A DNA stretch of 64,000 nucleotides from Chromohalobacter canadensis (GTDB taxonomy: Bacteria; Pseudomonadota; Gammaproteobacteria; Pseudomonadales; Halomonadaceae). A model generated the notes under the pieces. It saw nothing but the letters and a program-made list of their open reading frames with translations. It had not been told where the DNA came from and made no database searches. The stretch is taken from the NCBI RefSeq assembly GCF_034479555.1, contig NZ_CP140151.1, positions 2,170,001-2,234,000 of the forward strand, given 5' to 3'. How positions within the stretch are numbered: the stretch's first letter is position 1; the number at the start of each line of letters is the position of its first letter. The position numbers were made by a program, and so were the translations under genes. This document shows, in pieces, positions 1 through 9,327 of the stretch.

Positions 1-198
1 ATTTGCGATGGCGTTCAGGTCACTGGCATGAGTCTGGTCACCAATTCCATCCACGAGCCCGGGGTTTATTCTTCGGGAACGGGCGCCATGCCCAATGCCT
101 TGTGGCGCAAGAACGCGGTGCGCTTCAAGCAGCTCGACGATCTCGCCAAGCGCCTGGTGCGTCTGGAAAGGGATGCCTCGGACGCCGCTCAAGGCTGA
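1..198 (+). CDS. lpxD: LpxD C-terminal fragment (UDP-3-O-acylglucosamine N-acyltransferase)
   Basis: The window opens inside this gene; 65 codons to the TGA at 196-198 are visible. LpxD transfers the second 3-hydroxyacyl chain to UDP-3-O-acylglucosamine in lipid A synthesis, in the cytoplasm. The visible part has the end of the left-handed beta-helix ([23 protein letters not shown]) and the C-terminal helix ([19 protein letters not shown]) typical of the family. The genes that follow (fabZ, lpxA, lpxB) are the usual partners. The N-terminal part lies outside the window. Confidence 0.93.
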   Translation: MCDGVQVTGMSLVTNSIHEPGVYSSGTGAMPNALWRKNAVRFKQLDDLAKRLVRLERDASDAAQG

Positions 199-233
199 TG
201 GTTGCTAGCGAGAGGCTGATGGCTGCTAGCGAG
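193..233. repeat. Tandem 20-bp duplication spanning the lpxD stop codon
   Basis: Two copies of GGCTGATGGNTGCTAGCGAG lie at 193-212 and 214-233 and differ at one base (T202 against C223). The first copy contains the lpxD stop codon, so the second looks like a slippage duplication of the gene end. No function is evident. Confidence 0.8.
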
Positions 234-248
234 GCGGATCTGTATAAT
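220..248 (+). promoter_or_regulatory. Possible fabZ promoter
   Basis: A perfect TATAAT lies at 243-248, but the best hexamer 17 bp upstream (TGGCTG, 220-225) is a poor -35. It may give fabZ-lpxA-lpxB transcription separate from lpxD. It lies directly after the tandem duplication and before a 9-bp hairpin. Confidence 0.4.
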
Positions 249-286
249 CCCTGCCCATCCAGATAGGCGGAGTACTCCGTCCTCGT

Positions 287-310
287 GTGCCTGCCCTTCA
301 TGGCAGGCAC
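287..310 (+). other. Perfect hairpin in the fabZ leader
   Basis: GTGCCTGCC (287-295) pairs with GGCAGGCAC (302-310) around a six-base loop. It is followed by TTCGTTATTT, which is not a full T-tract. It could be a weak lpxD terminator or attenuator, or a leader structure. It sits 12 bases before the fabZ ribosome-binding site. Confidence 0.55.
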
Positions 311-334
311 TTCGTTATTTCAGAGGTTGTATCG

Positions 335-778
335 ATGGTAATGGACATCAACGAGATCCGTGAGTATCTACCGCATCGTTATCCGTTCTTGCTGGTGGAT
401 CGCGTCATGGAGATCACGGTCGGCGAGTCGATCGTCGCCTACAAGAATGTCAGCATCAACGAGCCATTTTTCAATGGGCATTTCCCGCATCATCCCATCA
501 TGCCCGGCGTGTTGATCATCGAGGCCATGGCGCAGGCATGCGGTATCCTAGGTTTCAAGAGCGTCAACAAGATGCCCGCTGACGGTTATGTCTATTATCT
601 TGTAGGAAGCGATAACGTGCGCTTCAAGCGTCCGGTGATGCCGGGCGATCAACTGCGCCTGGAAGCCAACGTCATCAAGGGCAAGCGCGGGATCTGGAAA
701 TTCGCCTGTCGTGCTACGGTCGACGGTGAGCTAGCCTGCGAAGCCGAGATCATCTGTGCCGAGAGGAAAGTCGCTTGA
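335..778 (+). CDS. fabZ: 3-hydroxyacyl-[ACP] dehydratase FabZ
   Basis: Dehydrates 3-hydroxyacyl-ACP in the cytoplasmic fatty acid elongation cycle. The protein has 147 residues, a normal length. The hot-dog fold signature [19 protein letters not shown] carries the expected catalytic His49 and Glu63, spaced as in E. coli FabZ (H54/E68). The ATG at 335 is chosen because AGAGG at 322-326 is 8 bases upstream; an ATG at 341 would be too far away. An upstream in-frame ATG at 287 lies in the leader hairpin and would add residues not seen in the family. The stop overlaps the lpxA start, suggesting translational coupling. Confidence 0.97.
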   Translation: MVMDINEIREYLPHRYPFLLVDRVMEITVGESIVAYKNVSINEPFFNGHFPHHPIMPGVLIIEAMAQACGILGFKSVNKMPADGYVYYLVGSDNVRFKRPVMPGDQLRLEANVIKGKRGIWKFACRATVDGELACEAEIICAERKVA

Positions 779-1542
779 TTCATCCCACTGCCATCGTCGA
801 CTCCAGTGCGCGTGTGCCCGATGACGTCGAAATCGGCCCGTTCTGCGTGATTGGCCCCGACGTGGAAATCGGGGAAGGTACGGTGATCGGTCCGCACGTG
901 GTGCTCAAGGGCCCCACGCGCCTGGGGAAGCGCAATCGGATTTTCCAGTTCGCCTCCGTCGGCGAAGACTGTCAGGACAAGAAGTACGCCGGAGAGCCCA
1001 CTCGCCTGGAGATGGGCGACGACAACGTCGTGCGCGAAGGCGTTACCCTGCACCGTGGTACAGTGCAGGACAAAGAAGCAACCATCATCGGCTCGCGCAA
1101 TCTTTTCATGGCTTACGCGCATGTCGGGCACGATTGCGTCATCGGCGATGATTGCATTCTTGCCAACCAGGCGACCTTGGCCGGACATGTCACCATCGGC
1201 GATCACGCTATCCTCGGTGGTCTCTCGGCGATCCATCAGTTTTGCCATATCGGTACCCATGCCATGTGCGGTGGCGGGTCGATCATCACCAAGGATGTCC
1301 CGGCCTACGTCATCGTCAATGGCAACCCGGCGCAGACGCACGGGCTCAACCTGGTGGGGCTCAAGCGGCGTGGCTTCTCGCGCGAGGCTCTGCGAGTGCT
1401 GGGAGAAGCTTACCGCACCGTCTATCGCCAGGGGTTGACCATGGAGCAAGCGCTGGAGCGTCTCGAGAGCGATTTTGAAGGCCCGGAAGTCGCGACGTTC
1501 CTGGCGTCGCTGAAGGATTCCCAGCGCGGTATCACGCGCTGA
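775..1542 (+). CDS. lpxA: UDP-N-acetylglucosamine O-acyltransferase LpxA
   Basis: First step of lipid A synthesis: transfers a 3-hydroxyacyl chain from ACP to UDP-GlcNAc. The 255 residues form hexapeptide repeats (left-handed beta-helix) with a C-terminal helical domain ([15 protein letters not shown]). His119 in [10 protein letters not shown] matches the catalytic H125 of E. coli. Gly167 occupies the chain-length ruler position, where Pseudomonas has Met, which hints at acyl chains longer than C10. The start is TTG at 775, overlapping the fabZ TGA, with AGAGGAAA just upstream. Confidence 0.97.
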   Translation: MIHPTAIVDSSARVPDDVEIGPFCVIGPDVEIGEGTVIGPHVVLKGPTRLGKRNRIFQFASVGEDCQDKKYAGEPTRLEMGDDNVVREGVTLHRGTVQDKEATIIGSRNLFMAYAHVGHDCVIGDDCILANQATLAGHVTIGDHAILGGLSAIHQFCHIGTHAMCGGGSIITKDVPAYVIVNGNPAQTHGLNLVGLKRRGFSREALRVLGEAYRTVYRQGLTMEQALERLESDFEGPEVATFLASLKDSQRGITR

Positions 1543-1554
1543 ACGAGGCACGCC

Positions 1555-2718
1555 ATGCGTATCTACCTGGTCGCGGGAGAGCTGTCGGGCGATATCCTCG
1601 GCGCCGGCTTGATGCAGGCGTTGAAGCGTCGCCATCCTGACGCCGAGTTTCGTGGTATCGGCGGCCCACGCATGCTCGCCGAAGGCTTGCACTCGTTGTA
1701 CCCGCTGGAGACGCTGTCGGTCATGGGGCTGGTCGAGGTGCTCAAGCACCTGCCGGGGCTGATCAAAGTCCGACGTCATTTGCGGCGTGATGCCCTGGCT
1801 TGGGAGCCGGACGCGATGATCGGCATCGATGCGCCCGACTTCAACTTGGGACTCGAGCGCCAATTGCGTGTTGCCGGCATTCCTACCGCGCATTACGTCA
1901 GTCCCTCGGTCTGGGCGTGGCGCCAGGGCCGGGTGAAGAGCATTGCCCAGTCGGTCGATGCCATGCTCACTTTCCTGCCCTTCGAGGCGGCTTTTTACGC
2001 GCGCCATGACGTGCCGGTGGCCTTCGTCGGGCATCCGCTGGCCGATGAACTGCCGCTTGTCAACGATCGCCAGGCGGCACGCGCGGCGCTGGGGTTGTCG
2101 TCCACGAGGCCGGTGCTGGCGTTGTTGCCGGGCTCACGCGGTAACGAAATCCGCTTTTTAGGGCCTACGTTTTTGGATAGCGTCGCCTGGTTGCATGAAC
2201 GGATTCCCGACCTGCAAGTGATCGTGCCGGCGGCGTCCCCGGCACGTCGCGAAGAACTCGAGGTGCTGCTGGCCGATCATCCGGCCCGCGATATCGTTGT
2301 CCTGTGCGATGGCGAGTCACGTCAGGCGATGACCGCCGCCGATGCGGTGCTGCTCGCGTCCGGGACTGCTGCGCTCGAAGCCATGCTCTGTCATCGTCCC
2401 ATGGTGGTAGCCTACAAGATGGCGCCGGCCACGCACTGGCTAGCCAAGCGCATGGTCAAGACTGACTGGATCTCGCTGCCCAACCTGATCGCCCAGGAGA
2501 CGCTGGTGCCTGAGCTGGTACAGGACGCCGCCAGTCATGAGGCGATCGGTGGGGCGCTGCTCGAATGGCTCGGTGACGACGCCAAGCGCCAGGCGATGGA
2601 GGCGCGTTTTGCCGACTTGCATGCCACGCTCCAGCGTGGCGCCAGCGAGCGCGCTGCCGAGGCCATCGATGGCCTGATCACGCACGGTCGTTTGCCGCCA
2701 CAGGAGGAGAGCGCATGA
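1555..2718 (+). CDS. lpxB: Lipid-A-disaccharide synthase LpxB
   Basis: Membrane-associated GT-B glycosyltransferase (family GT19) that joins UDP-2,3-diacylglucosamine and lipid X into the tetra-acylated disaccharide. 387 residues, near the usual length. Recognisable parts are the N-terminal [14 protein letters not shown], the [14 protein letters not shown] segment and the C-terminal nucleotide-binding half ([22 protein letters not shown]). It starts 12 bases after lpxA and ends in an ATGA overlap with rnhB, so lpxA-lpxB-rnhB are probably co-translated. Confidence 0.97.
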   Translation: MRIYLVAGELSGDILGAGLMQALKRRHPDAEFRGIGGPRMLAEGLHSLYPLETLSVMGLVEVLKHLPGLIKVRRHLRRDALAWEPDAMIGIDAPDFNLGLERQLRVAGIPTAHYVSPSVWAWRQGRVKSIAQSVDAMLTFLPFEAAFYARHDVPVAFVGHPLADELPLVNDRQAARAALGLSSTRPVLALLPGSRGNEIRFLGPTFLDSVAWLHERIPDLQVIVPAASPARREELEVLLADHPARDIVVLCDGESRQAMTAADAVLLASGTAALEAMLCHRPMVVAYKMAPATHWLAKRMVKTDWISLPNLIAQETLVPELVQDAASHEAIGGALLEWLGDDAKRQAMEARFADLHATLQRGASERAAEAIDGLITHGRLPPQEESA

Positions 2719-3317
2719 CGGAGCTACCGCCGTTGGTGATCGATTATCAGGGCACGTGTCTGGCGGGCGTCGATGAAGTGGGGCGCGGCCCGTTGGTGGG
2801 TAGCGTGGTAGCGGCTGCGGTGATTCTCGATCCGGCGCGCCCCATCGAGGGGCTGGCCGACTCCAAGACCCTCAGCGCAAAACGCCGTCTCGTATTGGCC
2901 GAGGCCATTCGGCAACACGCGACGGCTTTCGCAATAGGCGAAGCGTCGCCCGCAGAGATCGACGCTCACAACATCTACCACGCGACGCATCTGGCCATGC
3001 GGCGTGCCATCGACGCCCTGCCGGTGGCCGCGGAATATCTGCTGGTGGACGGCAATCGGATGCCGGGGCATCATGTGCCGGGGCAGTGCGCGGTCAAGGG
3101 TGACCAGCGCCATGTGGCCATCGGCGCCGCCTCGATTCTGGCCAAGGTGACGCGTGATGCTCAGATGCTCGCGCTGCACGAGTGCTATCCTGAGTATGGG
3201 TTTGCGCGCCACAAGGGCTATCCTACCCGTGAGCATCTCGAGGCGCTCGAGCGCTTGGGGCCGCTCGATGAACATCGCCGCTCGTTTGCGCCGGTCAAGA
3301 AGTTGCTGCCGGTGTAG
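2715..3317 (+). CDS. rnhB: Ribonuclease HII
   Basis: Removes ribonucleotides misincorporated in DNA by cutting the RNA strand of RNA-DNA hybrids. 200 residues. The motif [21 protein letters not shown] carries the Asp20-Glu21 pair of the active site; the usual Ala after Glu is Val here. The LLVDGN and [20 protein letters not shown] segments complete the site. It starts inside the lpxB stop (ATGA) and precedes dnaE, the common gammaproteobacterial arrangement. Confidence 0.96.
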   Translation: MTELPPLVIDYQGTCLAGVDEVGRGPLVGSVVAAAVILDPARPIEGLADSKTLSAKRRLVLAEAIRQHATAFAIGEASPAEIDAHNIYHATHLAMRRAIDALPVAAEYLLVDGNRMPGHHVPGQCAVKGDQRHVAIGAASILAKVTRDAQMLALHECYPEYGFARHKGYPTREHLEALERLGPLDEHRRSFAPVKKLLPV

Positions 3318-3397
3318 CGCCACATCACGCCGTTACCCAATTCATTCAGGAAGGTGCCGCCCGAGTGGCATCGTCCGTTTCGTCTCAAGAGCTCGTC

Positions 3398-6300
3398 ATG
3401 ACTACGCCGTTCGTTCATCTGCGCGTTCACAGTGAATACTCCCTGGTCGATGGCCTGGTGCGCTTGAAGCCGCTGATCGAAGCGACGACCGAGGGCGGCA
3501 TGCCCGCCGTTGCCGTGACCGACGATTCCAATCTGTTCGGTCTGGTCAAAGCCTATAAAGGCGCCCAAGGCGCGGGTCTCAAGCCCATCATCGGCGCCGA
3601 CCTGTGGATGGAGAATCCCCACGACGAGGGACACCCCTATCGCTTGACGCTCCTGGCGATGGACAACGAAGGTTATCGCCATCTCACCGAGCTGATCTCT
3701 CAAGGTTGGAGCGAGGGGCAGCAGCGCGGTCAGGGCATCCTCAAGAAGGAATGGATCTTCGCCCGAAGCGCGGGGCTGATCGCCTTGTCCGGTGCTCGCG
3801 AGGGGGAGATCGGGCGTCATCTCCTGACCGAACACGGCCAGGCGGCGCGGGAAATGTGCGAGGCCTGGAACGCCGCCTTCCCCGGACGGTTTTATCTGGA
3901 GCTCCAGCGCACCGGGCGCGAACACGATGAGGAATGCTTGCATCTGTCGGTGGCACTGGCGGCCGAAACCCAGACGCCGGTGGTGGCGACCAATGACGTC
4001 CGATTCCTGACCCGCGAGGGGTTCTGGGCCCACGAAACGCGGGTGGCGATCGGTGAGGGCAAGGCACTCGACGACCCGCGGCGCGAACGCCGTTACAGCG
4101 AAGAGCAGTACCTGAAGAGCCCGCAGGAAATGGCCGAACTGTTCTCGGACCTGCCCGAGGCGCTGGAGAACAGCGTGATGATCGCCGCGCGCTGCAATGT
4201 CGACGTACCGCTGGGAGAAATCTTCCTGCCCGAGTACCCGGTACCGGACGGCATGAGCATGGACGGCTTCTTCCGCAAAATTTCCCATGACGGCCTCACC
4301 GAGCGACTCGACAAGCTGTTCTCCGGCGAGAACCCGATCTATCCCGGGCGCAATCTCAGTGAGCACGAGGAGGCCTATCGCGAGCGGCTCGATTTCGAGC
4401 TCAACATCATCCTCGAGATGGGCTTCCCCGGATACTTCCTGATCGTCATGGACTTCATCCAGTGGGCCAAGGACAACGATATCCCAGTCGGCCCGGGAAG
4501 GGGGTCGGGGGCCGGCTCGCTGGTTGCCTACGCACTCAAGATCACCGACCTGGATCCGCTCGAATATGATCTGCTGTTCGAGCGCTTCCTCAACCCGGAA
4601 CGCGTATCGATGCCCGACTTCGACGTCGACTTCTGCATGGAGAAGCGCGACCGGGTCATCGAGTACGTGGCGAGTCGCTACGGCCGCGATGCCGTCTCGC
4701 AGATCGTGACCTTCGGCACCATGGCCGCCAAGGCCGTGGTGCGTGATGTGGCCCGGGCCCAGGGCAAGCCGTACTCGATGGGTGACAAGCTCTCCAAGCT
4801 GATCCCCTTCGAGGTCGGCATGACCCTGGCCAAGGCCATCGAGCAGGAGCCAGCGCTCAAGGAGTATCTGGACAACGACGAGGAATCCCAGGAAATCTGG
4901 GACATGGCCCTCAAGCTCGAGGGCATCACGCGCGGCACCGGCAAGCACGCCGGTGGGGTGGTGATTGCGCCTACCAAACTGACCGATTTCTCGCCGCTGC
5001 TGTGCGATGAGGACGGCAGCGGCCTGGTGGTGCAGTACGACAAGAACGACATCGAGGAAGCCGGGCTGGTCAAGTTCGACTTCCTGGGGCTGCGCACGCT
5101 GACCATCATCGACTGGGCGTTGGAGATGGTTGATACGGTGCGCGCCCGCGAAGGCCAAGGGCCGCTGGACATCGCCTCGATCCCGCTCGATGACGTGCCG
5201 ACCTTCGATATGCTCAAGAAGGCCGAGACCACGGCGGTCTTCCAGCTCGAATCGCGCGGCATGAAGGAGCTGATCAAGCGCCTGCAGCCCGACTCGCTGG
5301 AAGACATGATCGCCTTGGTGGCACTGTTCCGTCCGGGGCCGCTGCAATCCGGGATGGTCGACGACTTCATCAACCGCAAGCATGGCCGCGCCGAGGTTGC
5401 CTATCCGCACCCGGATTATCAGCATGAGCTGCTCAAGCCGGTGCTCGGTCCCACCTATGGCATCATTCTCTATCAAGAGCAGGTGATGCAGATCGCCCAG
5501 GTGATCGCGGGTTACAGCCTGGGGCAGGCCGACATGCTGCGCCGCGCCATGGGCAAGAAGAAGCCCGAGGAAATGGCCAAGCAGCGCGCCGGTTTCATGG
5601 AGGGCTGCGCCGCCAACGGCGTCGACAAGGACCTGGCCGGTAACCTCTTCGATCTGGTGGAAAAATTCGCCGGTTACGGGTTCAACAAGTCGCACTCGGC
5701 GGCCTACGGTCTGGTCTCGTACCAGACGGCGTGGCTCAAGGCGCATTATCCTGCCCCCTTCATGGCGGCGGTGCTATCCACCGAGATGGACAACCTCGAC
5801 AAGGTCGTGCCACTGATCGAGGAATGCCGTAAGCAGGGGCTGACGGTCACGCCGCCGGACGTCAACATCGGCAGTTACAAGTTCACCGTCGATGAGCAAA
5901 ACCGTGTCGTCTATGGCTTGGGCGCGATTCGCGGCGTCGGTGAAGGGCCCATCGGTGCGATCGTCGAGGCGCGCGAGGCCGACGGCGCCTTCAGCGATCT
6001 GTTTGACTTCTGCCGCCGTGTCGACGCCAAGCGTCTCAACAAGCGTACGCTGGAGGCTTTGATCCGCTCCGGCGCGCTGGACAACCTGGGGCCGACCCGG
6101 GCGGTGTTGATGGCGTCGCTGGACGCCGCACTCAAGGCGGCGTCGCAGAGCAATGCCAATGCCAGCGCAGGGATGATCGACATGTTCGGCGATGCGTTCG
6201 TCGAACCGGAAAGCGGCGATGTCTACGCCGATTATCATCATGCCCGCGAGTGGACCGACAAGGAGCGTCTGGCCGGCGAGAAGGACACCTTGGGCCTCTA

Positions 6301-6904
6301 TCTGACCGGCCATCCCATCGACGAGTACGAAAGCGAACTCAAGCGCTTCGTGTCGACGCGCATCGTCGACCTGAAACCTCAGCGCGGCGAGTCGCAGCGT
6401 GTCGCGGGGCTGGTGGTGGCCATGCGTACCATGAAATCCAAGCGCGGCGACACCATGGCTTTTATCACCCTGGACGACCGTACCGGGCGTATCGAGGCCT
6501 CGTTGTTCGGCGAGATGTACGAACAGATGCGTGGCAAGCTCGGTGCCGATGACGTCCTGATCATCGAAGGCGAAGTGAGCACCGACGATTATTCGGGTGG
6601 CCTGCGCCTGCGTGGCAAGGAAGTGACGCCAATGGTCGATGCGCGCACGCGCTATGGCGAGGCCGTGGAGCTCGCGGTGGACGGCGCGCGTCTCAATGGA
6701 CGTTTCGCGCGCACTTTACAAGATAGCCTGACCCAGTGGCGTGATCCCCAGGGGTTGCCGGTGCGCGTGCGTTACCGCAATCCCCAGGCCAGTGGCGTGC
6801 TGGAACTGGGCGATCCCTGGCGGGTGTCGCCTAGCGACGACCTACTCATCGCCCTGCGCGAGGTGGAGGGTCAGGAAGCGGTTACGTTGCGTTATCGTGG
6901 GTGA
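3398..6904 (+). CDS. dnaE: DNA polymerase III subunit alpha
   Basis: Catalytic polymerase of the replicative holoenzyme. With the ATG at 3398 it has 1168 residues (E. coli 1160) and begins MTTPFVHLRVHSEYSLVDG, which aligns with the family N-terminus. An in-frame GTG at 3365 with a good AGGAAGG (3348-3354) would add 11 residues and remains possible. In order: PHP domain; polymerase core with VGPGRGSGAGSLVAYAL and the catalytic PDFDVDFCMEKRD; the tau/beta-binding region; OB domain (RVAGLVVAMRTMKSKRGDTMAFITLDDRTG). Internal clamp-binding QxxLF-type residues are probable but were not assigned. Confidence 0.98.
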   Translation: MTTPFVHLRVHSEYSLVDGLVRLKPLIEATTEGGMPAVAVTDDSNLFGLVKAYKGAQGAGLKPIIGADLWMENPHDEGHPYRLTLLAMDNEGYRHLTELISQGWSEGQQRGQGILKKEWIFARSAGLIALSGAREGEIGRHLLTEHGQAAREMCEAWNAAFPGRFYLELQRTGREHDEECLHLSVALAAETQTPVVATNDVRFLTREGFWAHETRVAIGEGKALDDPRRERRYSEEQYLKSPQEMAELFSDLPEALENSVMIAARCNVDVPLGEIFLPEYPVPDGMSMDGFFRKISHDGLTERLDKLFSGENPIYPGRNLSEHEEAYRERLDFELNIILEMGFPGYFLIVMDFIQWAKDNDIPVGPGRGSGAGSLVAYALKITDLDPLEYDLLFERFLNPERVSMPDFDVDFCMEKRDRVIEYVASRYGRDAVSQIVTFGTMAAKAVVRDVARAQGKPYSMGDKLSKLIPFEVGMTLAKAIEQEPALKEYLDNDEESQEIWDMALKLEGITRGTGKHAGGVVIAPTKLTDFSPLLCDEDGSGLVVQYDKNDIEEAGLVKFDFLGLRTLTIIDWALEMVDTVRAREGQGPLDIASIPLDDVPTFDMLKKAETTAVFQLESRGMKELIKRLQPDSLEDMIALVALFRPGPLQSGMVDDFINRKHGRAEVAYPHPDYQHELLKPVLGPTYGIILYQEQVMQIAQVIAGYSLGQADMLRRAMGKKKPEEMAKQRAGFMEGCAANGVDKDLAGNLFDLVEKFAGYGFNKSHSAAYGLVSYQTAWLKAHYPAPFMAAVLSTEMDNLDKVVPLIEECRKQGLTVTPPDVNIGSYKFTVDEQNRVVYGLGAIRGVGEGPIGAIVEAREADGAFSDLFDFCRRVDAKRLNKRTLEALIRSGALDNLGPTRAVLMASLDAALKAASQSNANASAGMIDMFGDAFVEPESGDVYADYHHAREWTDKERLAGEKDTLGLYLTGHPIDEYESELKRFVSTRIVDLKPQRGESQRVAGLVVAMRTMKSKRGDTMAFITLDDRTGRIEASLFGEMYEQMRGKLGADDVLIIEGEVSTDDYSGGLRLRGKEVTPMVDARTRYGEAVELAVDGARLNGRFARTLQDSLTQWRDPQGLPVRVRYRNPQASGVLELGDPWRVSPSDDLLIALREVEGQEAVTLRYRG

Positions 6905-6942
6905 TGCCGTCATCGCTGGCGATGGTGCTGGCGCGCGGTGTC

Positions 6943-6970
6943 TTGCGTGATGCGTTCAGGGTGCGATAAT
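6943..6970 (+). promoter_or_regulatory. Probable accA promoter
   Basis: TTGCGT (6943-6948), a 16-bp spacer and GATAAT (6965-6970) preceded by TGC, an extended -10. It lies in the 172-bp dnaE-accA gap, about 105 bases before the accA start. The weak -35 is compensated by the TGn motif. Confidence 0.5.
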
Positions 6971-7076
6971 GCCGGTTTACGGCCGGTTGGCGCCATGCCC
7001 TGTCCGTCACAGCGTCGCCTCGCGCGACATCGGACGTGCGGCCCCGGGCTGCCCAAGACCACAAAGTAGACGTTCT

Positions 7077-8030
7077 ATGAATCCCAACTACCTGGACTTT
7101 GAACAGCCGATCGCCGAGCTGGAAGCCAAGATTGATGAGCTACGCCTGGTCGGTAACGACAGCCGTATCAGCTTGAGCGACGAAATCGGCAAGCTTGAAG
7201 AAAAGAATCGCAAGCTCACCGAATCGATTTTTCGCGATCTTAGCGCCTGGCAGGTATCGCAGCTCTCGCGTCATCCTCAGCGTCCTTACACGCTGGATTA
7301 CCTCGACACTCTGTTCGAGGACTTCGATGAGCTGCATGGCGATCGTCACTTCGCCGATGACGCCGCCATCGTGGGCGGCGTGGCACGCCTCGACGACAAA
7401 CCGGTGATGATCATCGGTCATCAGAAGGGGCGTGACGTCAAAGAGAAGGTGCGGCGCAACTTCGGTATGCCGCGCCCGGAAGGCTATCGCAAGGCGTGCC
7501 GGCTGATGGAAATGGCCGAGCGCTTCAAGATGCCGGTATTGACCTTCATCGACACTCCCGGCGCCTATCCCGGGATCGATGCCGAGGAGCGTGGCCAGAG
7601 CGAGGCCATCGCCTACAATCTGGCGGTCATGTCGCGCCTCAAGACGCCGATCATTTCCACCGTCGTGGGCGAGGGTGGCTCCGGCGGGGCGCTGGCGATC
7701 GGTGTCTGCGACGAGCTGCAGATGCTGCAGTATTCGACCTATGCGGTGATCTCTCCGGAAGGCTGCGCCTCGATTCTGTGGAAGAGCGCCGAAAAGGCCT
7801 CCGAGGCAGCGCAGGCGATGGGTATTACCGCCGAGCGTCTCAAGGAGCTCGGCTTCGTCGATACCTTGATCAAGGAGCCGTTGGGGGGCGCGCACCGCAA
7901 CCCGCAGAAGATGGCTGACAGCATCAAGGACGCCCTCGGCGCCAGCCTCGAGCGCATGGAAGCCATGGAGACGGATGATCTGCTGTCGCGTCGCTATGAG
8001 CGTCTGATGAGCTATGGCGCACCCCAATAA
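7077..8030 (+). CDS. accA: Acetyl-CoA carboxylase carboxyltransferase subunit alpha
   Basis: Alpha half of the carboxyltransferase that, with AccD, moves carboxyl from biotin-BCCP to acetyl-CoA to make malonyl-CoA. From the ATG at 7077 it has 317 residues (E. coli 319) and begins [20 protein letters not shown], the family N-terminus. Oxyanion-hole and CoA-site segments are visible: [21 protein letters not shown] and [14 protein letters not shown]. The last 17 bases overlap tilS. The frame stays open upstream to 6969, but those residues match nothing in the family. Confidence 0.97.
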   Translation: MNPNYLDFEQPIAELEAKIDELRLVGNDSRISLSDEIGKLEEKNRKLTESIFRDLSAWQVSQLSRHPQRPYTLDYLDTLFEDFDELHGDRHFADDAAIVGGVARLDDKPVMIIGHQKGRDVKEKVRRNFGMPRPEGYRKACRLMEMAERFKMPVLTFIDTPGAYPGIDAEERGQSEAIAYNLAVMSRLKTPIISTVVGEGGSGGALAIGVCDELQMLQYSTYAVISPEGCASILWKSAEKASEAAQAMGITAERLKELGFVDTLIKEPLGGAHRNPQKMADSIKDALGASLERMEAMETDDLLSRRYERLMSYGAPQ

Positions 8031-9327
8031 CGCGCGGCCGACCCCTGAAGCCCTTGTCGACGACGCCCTGGCGATGACCTCGCCGGGGCGTCGTGTTTGG
8101 GTGGCGCTGTCGGGCGGCCTGGATTCCTCCTTGATGCTGACGCTGGCGGTGGCCGCTTGCCGTCGTCATCCACGGCCACTTTATGCATTACACGTCAATC
8201 ACGGCCTGCAGGATGCCGCTGCCGCGTTCGAAGACCATGCGCGATGGTTGTGCGGGCGTCTCGGGGTGCCATTGTTCATAGAGCGTGCCACGGTGGAGCG
8301 CGGCGCACGGGGCCTCGAGGCCCACGCCCGCGACGCCCGCCTGGCGGCGTTCGCCCGACGTGTCGCACCGGGAGACACCCTGCTGCTGGCGCAGCATGCT
8401 GACGATCAGGCCGAATGCCTGTTGCTGGCGAGCTTGCGCGGTAGTGGTTTACGCGGCATGGCCGGCATGCCTGAGAGCCGTGAGTGGCAGGGACGCTTCA
8501 TGGTCCGGCCATGGCTATCCGTGACGCGGGTGACGCTGGAGCGCGAGGCCGAGAAACGTGGCCTGCGTTGGATCGACGACCCGAGCAACGCCGACCAAGG
8601 CTTCGATCGCAATTATCTACGCCATACGGTCATGCCAGCGCTGGCGGCGCGCTGGCCGGGTGCGGCGACATCGTTCGCGCGCACCGCCGAGCAACTGGGC
8701 GAGAGCGATGCGCTGTTGGAGGAGTTGGCCGAAGAAACCTTGCAGGCGCTGGGAGGCGAGGCGGCCTGCTTGTCGGTCGCTAGCCTCGTGGCGCTATCCC
8801 GGCCCCGGCAGCGTCTGCTGGTGCGACATGCCTGCCGGCAACTCTCTCTGCCCACGCCGCCGCGCGCGCGCCTCGAAAGCTTGCTCGATCAATTACAGGC
8901 CCGCGGTGATGCGCAGGTCCGCCTCGCTTGGCCAGGGGGAGAGGCCAGGCGCTGGCGAGGATATCTCTATCTGTTGGCGCCGCTCGAGCCTATCGACGTC
9001 GACTGGGAGGCCGAGTGGGATGGCTGCGCCCCCCTGGAAACGCCGCTGGGTCCGGTGGCGTGGCAACTGATTCCCGACCCACCGCGTCGTGTCCGTCTTA
9101 CGCTGAGTAGGCGTCGGGGCGGCGAGACGCTGCGTGTGTCGGGACGCGGTCGGCGCGACGTCAAACGGCTCTTGCAGGAGGCCGGAGTACCGCCCTGGCA
9201 ACGCGAGCGTGTGTGGCTGGCCTGGGAGGGCGAGACCCTGGTCGGGGTGCTGGGCATCGCCGCAGCCGAAGGCTGGCGGCTGCGGGCGATGCCTGCTCTT
9301 GCTAGCGACGCGTCGGTCAGGTGCTGA
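8014..9327 (+). CDS. tilS: tRNA(Ile)-lysidine synthetase TilS
   Basis: ATP-dependent enzyme that converts C34 of the CAU-anticodon tRNA-Ile to lysidine, so that it reads AUA. 437 residues. The PP-loop SGGLDSS is at residues 33-39; HADDQAE and the substrate-binding [19 protein letters not shown] follow, and a C-terminal TilS domain ends the chain. The start at 8014 overlaps the end of accA; a downstream in-frame ATG at 8074 is a less likely start. Its last 11 bases overlap the end of the convergent ppx. Confidence 0.95.
   Translation: MAHPNNARPTPEALVDDALAMTSPGRRVWVALSGGLDSSLMLTLAVAACRRHPRPLYALHVNHGLQDAAAAFEDHARWLCGRLGVPLFIERATVERGARGLEAHARDARLAAFARRVAPGDTLLLAQHADDQAECLLLASLRGSGLRGMAGMPESREWQGRFMVRPWLSVTRVTLEREAEKRGLRWIDDPSNADQGFDRNYLRHTVMPALAARWPGAATSFARTAEQLGESDALLEELAEETLQALGGEAACLSVASLVALSRPRQRLLVRHACRQLSLPTPPRARLESLLDQLQARGDAQVRLAWPGGEARRWRGYLYLLAPLEPIDVDWEAEWDGCAPLETPLGPVAWQLIPDPPRRVRLTLSRRRGGETLRVSGRGRRDVKRLLQEAGVPPWQRERVWLAWEGETLVGVLGIAAAEGWRLRAMPALASDASVRC

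Noticed and set aside
649-2034. 461-codon open frame antisense to lpxA/lpxB
   Set aside because: A shadow of two well-identified genes, with His/Gln/Arg-rich composition typical of antisense frames.
3218-5746. 842-codon open frame antisense to dnaE
   Set aside because: It mirrors the codon structure of dnaE in GC-rich DNA, has no ribosome-binding site and no recognisable domain.
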